Shown: positions 1 through 8,499, numbered from the stretch's first letter. The stretch: 64,000 bases of DNA from Modicisalibacter muralis (GCF_900102945.1 NZ_FNGI01000015.1:1-64000); one strand, 5' to 3'. Made by a program: numbers and translations. The notes: generated by a model from the letters alone, not told the origin.

Positions 1-374
1 CGGCGACCTTCGCCCTCGGTGGGCCGGTGGCGCTGGCCGCCAACAAGCACATCCGCGTGCGGGTGCTCTACGACAGCGCCGGGCCGTCGCTCAAGCGCTG
101 GCTCGACCGCTTCAACGACCTGGTGACCTTCGTTTTCTGCGTGGCGATGAGTTACGCCGCCTTCGTGATGTTCTGGGACTCCGCCCACAATCCCTTCGGC
201 GAGTGGTCGCTGGAGCGCTCGGGGACCTCCTGGAACCCGCCGTTTCCGTCGCTGGCCAAGGGCATGATCATGCTCGCGCTGATGATCATGACGTTGCAGG
301 CGCTGCTGCACCTGATCCAGTCGCTGCGCGCACGGGCCACGCCCCCGTCCCACGATCGCGGAGGGGCGGCTTGA
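1..374 (+). CDS. TRAP transporter small permease (DctQ family), 5' end outside window
   Basis: The frame is open from base 3 without a start, so the N-terminus lies outside the window; about 123 residues are visible. Two hydrophobic segments remain (around FVFCVAMSYAAFVMFW and AKGMIMLALMIMTLQALLHL), separated by a loop with a GTSWNPPFPSLAKG stretch that is typical of DctQ proteins. DctQ is the four-helix subunit that docks to the large TRAP permease. The stop overlaps the start of the large permease (TGATG), so the two are translationally coupled. The binding protein should lie upstream, outside the window. The galactonate genes that follow suggest a sugar-acid substrate, which is inference from context. 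Confidence 0.88.
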   Translation, partial: ATFALGGPVALAANKHIRVRVLYDSAGPSLKRWLDRFNDLVTFVFCVAMSYAAFVMFWDSAHNPFGEWSLERSGTSWNPPFPSLAKGMIMLALMIMTLQALLHLIQSLRARATPPSHDRGGAA

Positions 375-1675
375 TGGATATTGCCGACGCGAGCCTGTTG
401 ATGGTCGGGGCGATCTTCGCCCTGCTGGTCACCGGCCTGCCACTGGCCTTCATCACCGGCCTGGTGGCGCTGGTGTTTACCTTCGGCTGGTTCGGCACCA
501 ATGCCTTGCCGCTGGTCACCAGCCGGGTGTTCGGCTTCGTCACCGAGTATTCGCTGGTGGCGGTGCCGATGTTCGTGTTCATGGCCTCGTTGCTCGACCG
601 CTCGGGGATCGCCAAGGACCTGTTCAACGCCATGCGCGTGTTCGCCGGCCGCCTGCCCGGCGGGGTGGCGGTACAGACCGTGGTGGTGGCGTTCTTCCTC
701 GCCGCGCTGTCGGGGATCATCGGTGGCGAGATCGTGCTGCTGGGGATTCTCGCCCTGCCGCAGATGCTGCGCCTGGGCTACGACAAGTCGCTGTCGATCG
801 GCGTGGTCTGTGCCGGGGGCTCGCTGGGCACCATGATGCCGCCGTCGATCGTGCTGATCATCTACGGACTGATCGCGTCCGAGTCGATCGCCGACCTGTT
901 CACCGCGGCGATCACCCCGGCGGCGCTGCTGATGGGCAGCTATATCGCCTACGTGCTGGTGCGCTGCCTGAGAAACCCCGCACTCGGCCCGCCGATGACC
1001 GAGGCCGACCGCGAAGAAAGCTTCTCGAGCCGCTGGCAGGCGCTCAAGGCGGTCATCGTGCCGGGGCTGATCGCCTTTCTGGTGCTGGGCTCGATCTACG
1101 CGGGCGTGGCCTCGGTGACCGAGGCGGCGGCGATGGGCGTGTTCGGCGTGCTGCTGGCGATCCTCGCACGCGGCGAGCTGAGTGCCGAGACGCTGCACAA
1201 GAGCCTCGGCCAGACCATGACCACCTGCGGCATGATCATCTGGATCGGCATCGGTGCGGCGGCGCTGGTCGGGGTCTACAACCTGATGGGCGGCAATCGC
1301 TTCATCTCGCAACTGATCATGGGGCTCGAGGTCGAGCCGATCGTGATCCTGCTGGTGATGATGGCGATCCTGCTGGTGCTGGGCATGTTCCTCGACTGGA
1401 TCGGCGTGGCGATGCTGACCCTGCCGATCTTCGTGCCGATCGTCGAGCAACTGGGCTACAGCCCGATCTGGTTCGGCATCCTGTTCGCGGTCAACATGCA
1501 GGTGTCGTTCCTGTCGCCGCCGTTCGGCCCGGCGGCGTTCTATCTCAAGAGCGTGGCGCCACCCAGCATCAGCCTGAAGGACATCTTCGTCGCGCTGCTG
1601 CCGTTCATCGCCATTCAGCTGTGCGTGCTGGCACTGCTGCTGTTCTATCCGCAACTCGCCATGTGGCTGGTGTAA
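374..1675 (+). CDS. TRAP transporter large permease (DctM family)
   Basis: A 433-residue, strongly hydrophobic protein with about a dozen membrane segments, the usual length for a DctM subunit, which is the ion-coupled channel of TRAP transporters. Family features include the GGSLGTMMPPSIVLIIYG stretch near residues 150-170 and LDWIGVAMLTLPIFVPIV near 340. The start at 374 overlaps the small-permease stop; the frame is open further upstream but that part is non-hydrophobic and lies inside dctQ. It ends 10 bases before dgoD, so it is almost certainly co-transcribed with the galactonate enzymes. It probably imports galactonate or a related sugar acid; E. coli uses an MFS carrier (DgoT) for this job. 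Confidence 0.93.
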   Translation: MDIADASLLMVGAIFALLVTGLPLAFITGLVALVFTFGWFGTNALPLVTSRVFGFVTEYSLVAVPMFVFMASLLDRSGIAKDLFNAMRVFAGRLPGGVAVQTVVVAFFLAALSGIIGGEIVLLGILALPQMLRLGYDKSLSIGVVCAGGSLGTMMPPSIVLIIYGLIASESIADLFTAAITPAALLMGSYIAYVLVRCLRNPALGPPMTEADREESFSSRWQALKAVIVPGLIAFLVLGSIYAGVASVTEAAAMGVFGVLLAILARGELSAETLHKSLGQTMTTCGMIIWIGIGAAALVGVYNLMGGNRFISQLIMGLEVEPIVILLVMMAILLVLGMFLDWIGVAMLTLPIFVPIVEQLGYSPIWFGILFAVNMQVSFLSPPFGPAAFYLKSVAPPSISLKDIFVALLPFIAIQLCVLALLLFYPQLAMWLV

Positions 1676-1685
1676 AAGGATCGTC

Positions 1686-2834
1686 ATGAAAATTACCCAA
1701 CTCAAGACCTGGCAGGTACCGCCACGCTGGCTGTTTCTCAAGATCGAGACCGACGAGGGCTGCTATGGCTGGGGCGAGCCGGTGGTCGAGGGCCGCGCAG
1801 CGACCGTCGAGACGGCGGTGCACGAACTGGCCGATTATCTGATCGGCCAGGACCCGCATCGTATCGAGCACCTGTGGAATACGCTCTATCGGGCGGGCTT
1901 CTATCGCGGCGGGCCAATCCTGATGAGTGCCATCGCCGGTATCGATCAGGCATTGTGGGATCTCAAGGGGCGCGATCTCGGCGTGCCCGTGCATCAATTG
2001 CTGGGCGGTGCGGTGCGCGACAAGATGCGCATGTATGCCTGGACCGGCGGCGACCGTCCCCATGACGTGGGCGCGGGCGCCAAGGCGTTGGTCGCGCAGG
2101 GCTTCACCGCGTTCAAGATGAACGGCACCGCGGAACTGGCCATCGTCGACTCGCACGCCCGCATCGACGAAGCGGTGGCGCGGGTCAGTGAATCGCGCGA
2201 GGCGGTGGGCCCCGAGGTGGGCATCGCCATCGACTTTCATGGCCGCGTGCACCGGCCGATGGCCAAGGCGTTGCTGCGCGAACTCGAGCCGTTCCATCCG
2301 ATGTTCGTCGAGGAACCGGTGCTGCCCGAGCATCTGCCGAGCCTCAAGCACATCGCCACCGGTCTGGGCTATCCCATCGCCACCGGCGAGCGGTTGCACA
2401 CGCGTTATCAGTTCCGCGATCTGCTGGCGGAGGGCATGGTCGACATCGTTCAGCCCGACCTGTCGCACTGCGGCGGGATCAGCGAGGGCATGAAGATCGC
2501 TACGTTGGCCTCCTGTCATGACGTGGCGTTGGCGCCACACTGTCCGCTGGGGCCCTTGACCCTGGCGGCGTCGTTGCATGTCGATGCGGTCAACCACAAC
2601 GCCTTCATCCAGGAACAGAGCATGGGCATCCACTACAATCGAGACAACGACGTGCTCGATTACCTGGTGGACAAGTCGGCGCTGGCCATCGAAGACGGCT
2701 TCTGCGCGATACCGCAAGGGCCGGGGTTGGGCGTCGAGATCGACGAGGCGTTCGTCGAGGAGCGTGCCAAGGTGGGTCATCGCTGGAGAAACCCCGTCTG
2801 GACCCACGAGGACGGTTCCATCGCGGAATGGTAG
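1686..2834 (+). CDS. dgoD: D-galactonate dehydratase
   Basis: An enolase-superfamily (mandelate racemase/muconate lactonizing) enzyme of 382 residues that dehydrates D-galactonate to 2-dehydro-3-deoxygalactonate. The metal ligands and catalytic residues expected for DgoD are visible: Asp in IAIDFHGRVHRP (about 183), Glu in FVEEPVLPE, Glu in ATGERLHTRYQ, His in LAPHCPLGPL, and the IQEQSMGIHYN stretch. The C-terminus DGSIAEW matches E. coli DgoD closely. It sits between the TRAP permease and dgoA in one operon, starting 10 bases after the permease. Confidence 0.95.
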   Translation: MKITQLKTWQVPPRWLFLKIETDEGCYGWGEPVVEGRAATVETAVHELADYLIGQDPHRIEHLWNTLYRAGFYRGGPILMSAIAGIDQALWDLKGRDLGVPVHQLLGGAVRDKMRMYAWTGGDRPHDVGAGAKALVAQGFTAFKMNGTAELAIVDSHARIDEAVARVSESREAVGPEVGIAIDFHGRVHRPMAKALLRELEPFHPMFVEEPVLPEHLPSLKHIATGLGYPIATGERLHTRYQFRDLLAEGMVDIVQPDLSHCGGISEGMKIATLASCHDVALAPHCPLGPLTLAASLHVDAVNHNAFIQEQSMGIHYNRDNDVLDYLVDKSALAIEDGFCAIPQGPGLGVEIDEAFVEERAKVGHRWRNPVWTHEDGSIAEW

Positions 2835-2844
2835 AGGAGGCAAT

Positions 2845-3531
2845 ATGAACGAGACACGCCGAGCCGCGCTGGAGGCGGCTCTCGACACGCTACCACTGGT
2901 GGCGATTCTGCGCGGCGTCAGACCGGACGAAATCGACGCGATCTTCGATGCATTGGTGGCGGCGGGCTTCAAGCTGATCGAGATTCCGCTCAATTCGCCG
3001 CGTCCCTGGGAGAGCATCGAGCGAATCAGCAAGCGTTGCCCCGACGACGTGGTAATCGGCGCGGGCACGGTGCTCGATCCCGACGCCTGTGGTCGCTTGG
3101 CCGATCTCGAGGCGCCGTTGGTGATCACGCCCAATACCGACACGGCGGTGATCGATGAGGCGGTGACCCGCGACCTGGCACCGATGATCGGCTGCATGAC
3201 GCCGAGCGAGGCACTGGCGGCGGCGCGCGCCGGAGCAAAGGCGCTCAAGCTGTTCCCGGCGGCGCGGCTGGGCATCGGTTACTTCAAGGATATGAAGGCC
3301 GTATTGCCCGCCGGCCTGCCGGTTTTCGCCGTGGGTGGCATCGACAGGAGCAACATGAGCGAGTGGGTCAATGCCGGCATCGACGGCTTCGGCTTTGGCG
3401 GCAGCGTCTATCGCCCCGGCTGGTCGGCCGATGAAGTGGGCCGCTGCGCCGGCGAGTTGATCGCGGAATGGCGGCGCCTGCGTGAAAGCTTTTCGCAGGC
3501 CGAAGGGCTCGAGCGCGAGGCCGACGCATGA
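2845..3531 (+). CDS. dgoA: 2-dehydro-3-deoxy-6-phosphogalactonate aldolase
   Basis: A class I KDPG/KDPGal aldolase of 228 residues that cleaves 2-dehydro-3-deoxy-6-phosphogalactonate to pyruvate and glyceraldehyde 3-phosphate. The Schiff-base lysine is in AKALKLFPAARLG, the general acid/base glutamate in IEIPLNSP, and a phosphate-binding GGI segment follows in FAVGGIDRSN. The start is chosen because GAGG lies 7 bases upstream (gtagaggaggcaat before ATG). In E. coli dgoA and dgoD can appear as a fused annotation; here they are separate genes. It overlaps dgoK by 4 bases. Confidence 0.95.
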   Translation: MNETRRAALEAALDTLPLVAILRGVRPDEIDAIFDALVAAGFKLIEIPLNSPRPWESIERISKRCPDDVVIGAGTVLDPDACGRLADLEAPLVITPNTDTAVIDEAVTRDLAPMIGCMTPSEALAAARAGAKALKLFPAARLGIGYFKDMKAVLPAGLPVFAVGGIDRSNMSEWVNAGIDGFGFGGSVYRPGWSADEVGRCAGELIAEWRRLRESFSQAEGLEREADA

Positions 3532-4478
3532 GCGAGGCGCTAGCGCGGCGGCTGATCGCCGTGGATTGGGGGACCAGCAATTTTCGCGCTTTTCTGGTCG
3601 ATCTCGATAGCGGGGAATGCCTGGACAGCCGACGCTCCGATGCCGGCTTACGGGCGTTGGCAAGCCGCGAGTTTCCGCACTACTGCGCGGCGCAGGTTGG
3701 GCAGTGGCGTGCCGCCGGTGGCGGCGAGCGGCAGGTACCGATTTATCTTGCCGGCATGGTCGGTTCCAGGCGGGGTTGGGCCGAGGCGCCACAACTCGAC
3801 CTGCCGGTAACGGCCGACGACCTGGCCCGGCATGTCGTCGCGGCGCCGGGGCTGGAAAACGCCTGGATCGTTCCCGGCGTAAAGGTGGTGCGGCCCGGGC
3901 ATGTCGATGTGATGCGCGGCGAGGAGATACAGGCCTTCGGCGCATTGGCGCTTGCCGGTGAGCGCGATGCGCTATGTTGCCTGCCGGGCACCCATAGCAA
4001 ATGGGCGCGCCTCGAAGATGGCTGCCTGAGCGATTTCTCCACGGCGATGACCGGCGAGCTCTACCATGCGGTGCGCTTTCATACCCTGCCCGGCGAACCC
4101 GCGCGTGAGTCGGCCGATTTCGACGCCGAGGGTTTTCATCAAGGGCTACTTGCGGCGGCGCATCCGGCCGGCGTGCTGCATGCCTTGTTCGAGGCGCGCA
4201 GCCGTCATCTCTATGCGGGGCTGTCCCGAGAACAGGTGGGTAGTTTTCTGTCGGGTGTATTGATCGGCACTGAAGTGCGAACCCAACGCGCCATGTATCC
4301 CTCTGCCGTCGATATATTGTTGGTGGGGTCGTGCGAACTCAATCGGCTGTACCGGCTGGCATCGGAGCAGAGTGGCTTCAGGGTGCGAGAAATCGATAGC
4401 GATACGGCAACGCTGGCGGGGCTGTGCGCGCTGGCCAAACACCACGGTAAAGATCGGCATGCGTCAATGAACGACTGA
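3528..4478 (+). CDS. dgoK: 2-dehydro-3-deoxygalactonokinase
   Basis: A 316-residue ASKHA-fold kinase that phosphorylates 2-dehydro-3-deoxygalactonate with ATP, the middle step of the DeLey-Doudoroff pathway. The N-terminal phosphate-1 motif IAVDWGTSNFRAFLVD and the GTHSKW motif near the middle are characteristic of DgoK. The ATGA overlap with dgoA indicates translational coupling. It is the last gene of the operon; the following gene, gntK, is convergent, and I saw no strong intrinsic terminator in the 136 bases between them. Confidence 0.94.
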   Translation: MSEALARRLIAVDWGTSNFRAFLVDLDSGECLDSRRSDAGLRALASREFPHYCAAQVGQWRAAGGGERQVPIYLAGMVGSRRGWAEAPQLDLPVTADDLARHVVAAPGLENAWIVPGVKVVRPGHVDVMRGEEIQAFGALALAGERDALCCLPGTHSKWARLEDGCLSDFSTAMTGELYHAVRFHTLPGEPARESADFDAEGFHQGLLAAAHPAGVLHALFEARSRHLYAGLSREQVGSFLSGVLIGTEVRTQRAMYPSAVDILLVGSCELNRLYRLASEQSGFRVREIDSDTATLAGLCALAKHHGKDRHASMND

Positions 4479-4614
4479 CGAGGCTCTTTCGTCACTTTTC
4501 AGTCAATGCTGAAGTGTTGGTAAAAACGAACAGCCACACATTTAATTGCCGGTTTTTCTGTGGGTTTATTGAAAAATATCGTTGGCCCGTTTAAAGGAAT
4601 AAACAAGTAACTTT

Positions 4615-5121
4615 TTAAGCGATTCGTTGAAGAAATCGTTCGACGATCTGTGAAGGGCTTAGACGAATATCGACACGAAAGGCTTCTTCACTCGATGGCG
4701 GTTCAAGATCGCGTAATTGGCTGTCGAGCATGCTTTCGCCATGGAAGAAATGTGTCTGTCGAGTATTGAGACGTGCCAATAGCGTGTCGCGATTGCCATG
4801 TAGATAAAGAATCTTCAAGTCGGGGGCTCCCCGGCGCAACAGGTCCCGATAGCGATGTTTCAGGGCGGAGCAGCCAATCACCAGCGTCTCGTGACGCTCG
4901 ATATGTTGCTGGTAAAAGCCCGATAGTGTCACCAGCCAGCCTTCACGATCCCCATCGTTGAGTGGCTCGCCACGTGACATCTTAGCGATGCTGGTCGCGC
5001 TGTGATGATCGTCGGCATCGATGAAGGTGGCGCCGATGCGTCTGGCGATTTCGCGACCGATATGTGACTTCCCTGAGCCTGAAACTCCCATGACAAGTAT
5101 GCAGATCGGTGACGTTTTCAT
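4615..5121 (-). CDS. gntK: Gluconokinase (GntK/IdnK family)
   Basis: A 168-residue P-loop kinase that converts gluconate to 6-phosphogluconate. The Walker A motif is GVSGSGKSHIG at residues 10-20, followed by the family sequences DADDHHS and PLNDGDREGWL, and CSALKHRYRDLLR in the second half. The start ATG at 5121 puts the P-loop at the usual place; the open frame runs further upstream but that part looks non-coding. It is convergent with the galactonate operon, which fits a sugar-acid utilisation locus, although no gluconate permease is next to it. Base composition immediately around its 3' end is AT-richer than the neighbours. Confidence 0.93.
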   Translation of the reverse strand: MKTSPICILVMGVSGSGKSHIGREIARRIGATFIDADDHHSATSIAKMSRGEPLNDGDREGWLVTLSGFYQQHIERHETLVIGCSALKHRYRDLLRRGAPDLKILYLHGNRDTLLARLNTRQTHFFHGESMLDSQLRDLEPPSSEEAFRVDIRLSPSQIVERFLQRIA

Positions 5122-5194
5122 TCGGGATTCGCTTGCGCCTGAGTTCCTTGGTTGATGGGTTAAATCATAGCATTTTCGGGTGTGATTTTGACTA

Positions 5195-5415
5195 TTGTCA
5201 TGTACATATTCTTGAGAGGGCATTGAGGAAGTGGTACTCGGTGGCGAACTGTCGGGCCAGCTGCGCATCGAGCCCGGCCGCCGGTGGCTTTCAGGTTGCG
5301 CGAATAGTCGCTGAAAAGAAGTGGTAGCCGCCCCCCGGCATTATTTACCATTGACGGCGTAAGGCAGATTCACCTCGGCGTGCACGGCGCTGGCATCGGT
5401 GAATCCCGCCCCAGG
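5195..5415 (-). pseudogene. Possible decayed coding segment, unidentified
   Basis: The 338-base gap between gntK and the HAD gene has no intact gene, but on the minus strand short stretches read as protein with GC-rich third positions in changing frames. One is FTDASAVHAEVNLPYAVNGK followed by a stop (about 5341-5400), another is GLDAQLARQFATEYHFLNAL (about 5213-5275). They are separated by what looks like a frameshifted part. I do not recognise the family. It may be the relic of one gene or chance; confidence is low. Confidence 0.28.
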
Positions 5416-5459
5416 GCGTCTCCCTACTGGAGTCGCCGGTCACTACTAGAGGTAGTGCG

Positions 5460-6320
5460 ATGGCGATATCGACCATCCTCCAGGCACCGCGCCTGATCTT
5501 CACCGGCCTGGGCGGTTCCCTGCTCGATCATCACAGCTACGATTGGCAACCGGCCGTTCCCTGGTTGCAACGACTGGCGCAGGCAGGGGTGTCGGTGATT
5601 CCGGTCACCAGCAAGACGCGCGCCGAACTGCTGGCGCTGCGCCTCGATCTCGGGCTCAAGGAAACCCCCTTCATCGCCGAGAATGGGGCGGTGATCGGTC
5701 TGCCGCCGAGTTGGCAGCACGCTCGCCTGGATCGCAACCCCGGCGATATCGGCGGGCTGAGTATCAAGACGCTGGGCGTGGATATCGATTTTCTACGCTG
5801 GCGACTCGATGTACTGCGCACTCGTATGAAGGTGCACTTTCGCGGCATGGGCGAGATGACGCTCGACGAGATCGTCGCGGCGACCGAGTTGAGTGAGCCG
5901 GCAGCGCGCCTGGCACGCGTGCGCGAGGGCAGCGAGCCGCTGATCTGGGATGACAGCGACCAGGCGTTGAACGCGTTTCGCGAAGTGCTGCGCAACGATG
6001 GGCTGAAGCTGACGCGCGGAGGGCGCTTCTGGCATGTAACGGGCGATGTCGATAAGGGCAGGGCGGTGCGTTGGCTGATATCTCGCTTCATTGCCCTGCG
6101 CGGTGCATCCCCCTGTACCCTGGGCCTGGGCGACGGCCCCAACGATGCGCCGCTACTCGAGGCAGTGGATCAGGCCGTGTTGATTCGCGGCGCTCATCGG
6201 CAGTCGGTAGAAGTCATGCACCCCGCCTTGTACCATACCCGCGACACGGGGCCTCACGGTTGGGTTGAAGGGCTGAATCACTGGCTTGGTAGGGAGTTCG
6301 TCGATGTCTCCTCCCCATGA
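5460..6320 (+). CDS. YedP-like HAD-IIB protein with motif I aspartates replaced by glycine
   Basis: A 286-residue protein aligning from end to end with E. coli YedP (mannosyl-3-phosphoglycerate phosphatase family): SYDWQPAVPWL near residue 25, PFIAENGAVIGLP, GGRFWHVTGDVDKG and GLGDGPNDAPLLEA (motif IV, about 222-235). In HAD enzymes motif I is DxDGT, with the first Asp as nucleophile. Here the segment reads FTGLGGSLLD: residues 16 and 18 are both Gly (codons GGC at 5505 and 5511) where Asp would be GAC or GAT. Motifs II to IV look intact. It may therefore be a catalytically dead homologue. An AGAGGT ribosome site lies just upstream of the ATG. No sugar-phosphoglycerate synthase is adjacent. 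Confidence 0.85.
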   Translation: MAISTILQAPRLIFTGLGGSLLDHHSYDWQPAVPWLQRLAQAGVSVIPVTSKTRAELLALRLDLGLKETPFIAENGAVIGLPPSWQHARLDRNPGDIGGLSIKTLGVDIDFLRWRLDVLRTRMKVHFRGMGEMTLDEIVAATELSEPAARLARVREGSEPLIWDDSDQALNAFREVLRNDGLKLTRGGRFWHVTGDVDKGRAVRWLISRFIALRGASPCTLGLGDGPNDAPLLEAVDQAVLIRGAHRQSVEVMHPALYHTRDTGPHGWVEGLNHWLGREFVDVSSP

Positions 6321-6449
6321 CGAAGCGGTTCTCTGATCGGTGCGGCGGACACGCGATGGCGTTGCACGCCCTGATGAGTTGGCCGAGACTGTCGCTGCCC
6401 CCAGCCGCGCCATTGGGCTGGGTAAATTTCATTTTCCCGGTAACGTACT

Positions 6450-7451
6450 ATGGATGTTCCCCTGTGGGTATGGATTGCCACTCTGGCTGCATTCGCGGCG
6501 CTATTCATTTTCGATTTTTTTGCCCATGTGAGAAAGCCCCACATACCGTCGATGAAGGAGGCCGGTTGGTGGACGGTCTTCTACGTGGTGCTGGCATTGG
6601 TTTTCGGCGCTGGACTGTGGGTGATCGCGGGGCATCGGTATGGCGTGGAATACCTTGCCGGTTTCATTACCGAGAAGAGCCTGTCGGTCGATAATCTGTT
6701 CGTTTTCGTCGTGATCATGGGGAAGTTCGCGGTACCACGCGAGTATCAACAGAAAGCGCTGATGATCGGCATCATCATGGCGTTGGTCATGCGCGGCATC
6801 TTTATCGCCGTTGGCGCGGCGGCGATCAGTCAGTTCAGTTGGGTCTTCTATATCTTCGGGTTGTTTCTGCTTTATACCGCTGGCCACCTGGCGTGGGAGA
6901 GCTTCGGCAAAAAAGAGCCGGAGAGCGCCGAGGATTACGAGCCCAACTTCCTGGTCAAGTTCGCCCAACGCCACTTGCCGGTCACCGAAGAGTTCCATGA
7001 GCAGCACTTCTTTACGCGGGAAAATGGCAAGCGCCTGGTCACGCCACTGTTCATCGTGGTCATCGCACTCGGGGTCACCGATCTACTGTTCGCGCTCGAT
7101 TCGATCCCGGCCATCTTCGGTCTGACCCAAGAGCCCTACATCGTTTTCACGGCCAATGCCTTCGCGCTACTGGGGTTATTGCAATTGTACTTCCTGCTTG
7201 GTGGCCTGTTGGATCGACTGGTGTATCTGGGGATTGGACTGGCGCTGATTCTCGGCTTTATCGGCGTCAAGCTGATTCTGCTGGCGCTGGCGGAGAACAC
7301 CTTGCCCTTCCTGAGCGGCGGCGAGCCGATTGCCTGGGCGCCACACATTCCCACCTGGCTCTCCCTGTCGATCATCGTCGGTATTCTGGTCGTTACCACG
7401 ACCGCCAGCCTGATGAAGGAACGCAAAGAGACGCAGAACTCATCGAGCTGA
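6450..7451 (+). CDS. TerC/Alx family integral membrane protein
   Basis: A 333-residue protein with about nine membrane segments. The two family signatures are present: EKSLSVDNLFVFVVI (around residue 76) and GVTDLLFALDSIPAIFG (around 210), whose acidic residues in the membrane are thought to handle metal ions, probably manganese, in the Alx/TerC family. A soluble loop after the fifth helix (KKEPESAEDYEPN) is also typical. It is a single gene; a hairpin follows it. I looked upstream for the manganese/pH-responsive yybP-ykoY-type leader found before E. coli alx and could not recognise one. Confidence 0.92.
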   Translation: MDVPLWVWIATLAAFAALFIFDFFAHVRKPHIPSMKEAGWWTVFYVVLALVFGAGLWVIAGHRYGVEYLAGFITEKSLSVDNLFVFVVIMGKFAVPREYQQKALMIGIIMALVMRGIFIAVGAAAISQFSWVFYIFGLFLLYTAGHLAWESFGKKEPESAEDYEPNFLVKFAQRHLPVTEEFHEQHFFTRENGKRLVTPLFIVVIALGVTDLLFALDSIPAIFGLTQEPYIVFTANAFALLGLLQLYFLLGGLLDRLVYLGIGLALILGFIGVKLILLALAENTLPFLSGGEPIAWAPHIPTWLSLSIIVGILVVTTTASLMKERKETQNSSS

Positions 7452-7478
7452 ATCATCGATCAGGCGGGAAACAGGCGG

Positions 7479-7499
7479 CCCGGAGCGAAATGCTCCGGG
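7479..7499. terminator. Hairpin between convergent terC and binding-protein genes
   Basis: Perfect 8-bp stem cccggagc / gctccggg with a 5-base loop (gaaat), lying between two genes that converge. There is no run of T on either side, so it may be a weak or factor-assisted bidirectional terminator. Confidence 0.55.
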
Positions 7500-7527
7500 T
7501 CGCTGCTTATGGATCATGGCATGGGGG

Positions 7528-8499
7528 TTATTCGAACTGGGCGCGCACGGCCTCGATGCCCGGTGTGCCGTCCGTGGCTTCGACACCCTCGAGCCAGGTC
7601 GCGACGATATCCTGATGGCTGCCGATCCAGTTCGTGGCGATATCCTCGACGTCCTGTTGTTCGTACGACAAGGCATAGACCCAGTTACTCTGTATTTCGC
7701 TGTCGACTACCAACTGTGAGAACAGGCGTGCCACGTCGGGATCGCGTTCGGCGAGATCGGCGCGCACGACCGTCGCGACATGACCCTTGAGCTCGGCGGC
7801 GCCTGAGTCGTCGACATCCTCGAGATAATGCATGTCATAGACGATGTTCATCCAGTGCGGTTGCCAACCGATGAAGGCGGTCCATTCGTCCCGCTCGACC
7901 TTCTGGCCCACCTGGGCAAGCATCGCCGCGGAGCTGGAGGCCTGTAGCTGCCAGTCGTCGAGACCGAAGCGGCCTGCTTCGATGACCTTGAGTACCGCGT
8001 CGTTGATACCCGAGCCGGCTTCGATGCCGTAGATGCGATGGTCGAAACGCTCGGCATGATCGTCGAGATCGGCGATGCTTCGCACTCCGCCTTGCCAGGC
8101 GGCATCGGTAACGGCGATCCCCGTCAGTACCTCGGGAATATTGTTGACCAGCTCCTTGACCGATCCCTCCGCGAGCAGCGGAGCCAGCATGTGCTTTTCC
8201 TGGGGATACCAGCCGGCCAGGTAGACATCCAGATCGTCGTTGGCGAGTGCATTGAGAATCACGCTGACGGCCAGCTGGTTTTGCTTGGTTTGGTAGCCTA
8301 GCGCCTCGAGAATCTGGCTGGCGACTTCGCTTTTGACCGTAATACCCGGCCACGGAGGAACGCCGAAGCGCACTTCATCGAGGGTGGGCTGGTCGCTGGA
8401 AGCGGCCTGGGCGACCGGGATCGCGGATAGTCCAGCGCACAAGGCGCCGGCCGTCAGGCTGCGTAAGCCCGTTATTGTAAGCATGGCATGTCTCGTCAT
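7528..8499 (-). CDS. Glycine betaine/proline-type ABC transporter substrate-binding protein (OpuAC domain)
   Basis: A 323-residue secreted protein. The N-terminus holds a signal peptide (hydrophobic LTAGALCAGLSAIPV, cleavage likely after AQA near residue 31). The OpuAC fold follows, with FGVPPWPGITVKSEVA, LDVYLAGWYPQEKHM and WTAFIGWQPHWMNIVYDM; the Trp-rich positions form the aromatic box that binds quaternary amines in this family. The start at 8499 is preceded by GAAGG. No ABC permease or ATPase gene is adjacent, so it is an orphan binding protein here; its partners must be elsewhere. Compatible solute uptake suits a halophile. Confidence 0.88.
   Translation of the reverse strand: MTRHAMLTITGLRSLTAGALCAGLSAIPVAQAASSDQPTLDEVRFGVPPWPGITVKSEVASQILEALGYQTKQNQLAVSVILNALANDDLDVYLAGWYPQEKHMLAPLLAEGSVKELVNNIPEVLTGIAVTDAAWQGGVRSIADLDDHAERFDHRIYGIEAGSGINDAVLKVIEAGRFGLDDWQLQASSSAAMLAQVGQKVERDEWTAFIGWQPHWMNIVYDMHYLEDVDDSGAAELKGHVATVVRADLAERDPDVARLFSQLVVDSEIQSNWVYALSYEQQDVEDIATNWIGSHQDIVATWLEGVEATDGTPGIEAVRAQFE

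Noticed and set aside
152-1741. A 529-codon open frame on the minus strand across the TRAP permease genes
   Set aside because: It is the complement of strongly coding, GC-rich genes; its translation is low complexity (His/Gln/Arg-rich) and has no family resemblance. Similar long antisense frames over dgoD (1605-3275), lon (16036-17256), ilvD (18647-19756), ptsP (40895-41956), the RND gene (35921-36817, plus strand) and ALDH (57917-59011, plus strand) were rejected for the same reason.
6321-6449. yybP-ykoY/alx-type manganese or pH riboswitch before the TerC gene
   Set aside because: No recognisable conserved core; the gap is only 129 bases and shows no strong paired structure of that type.
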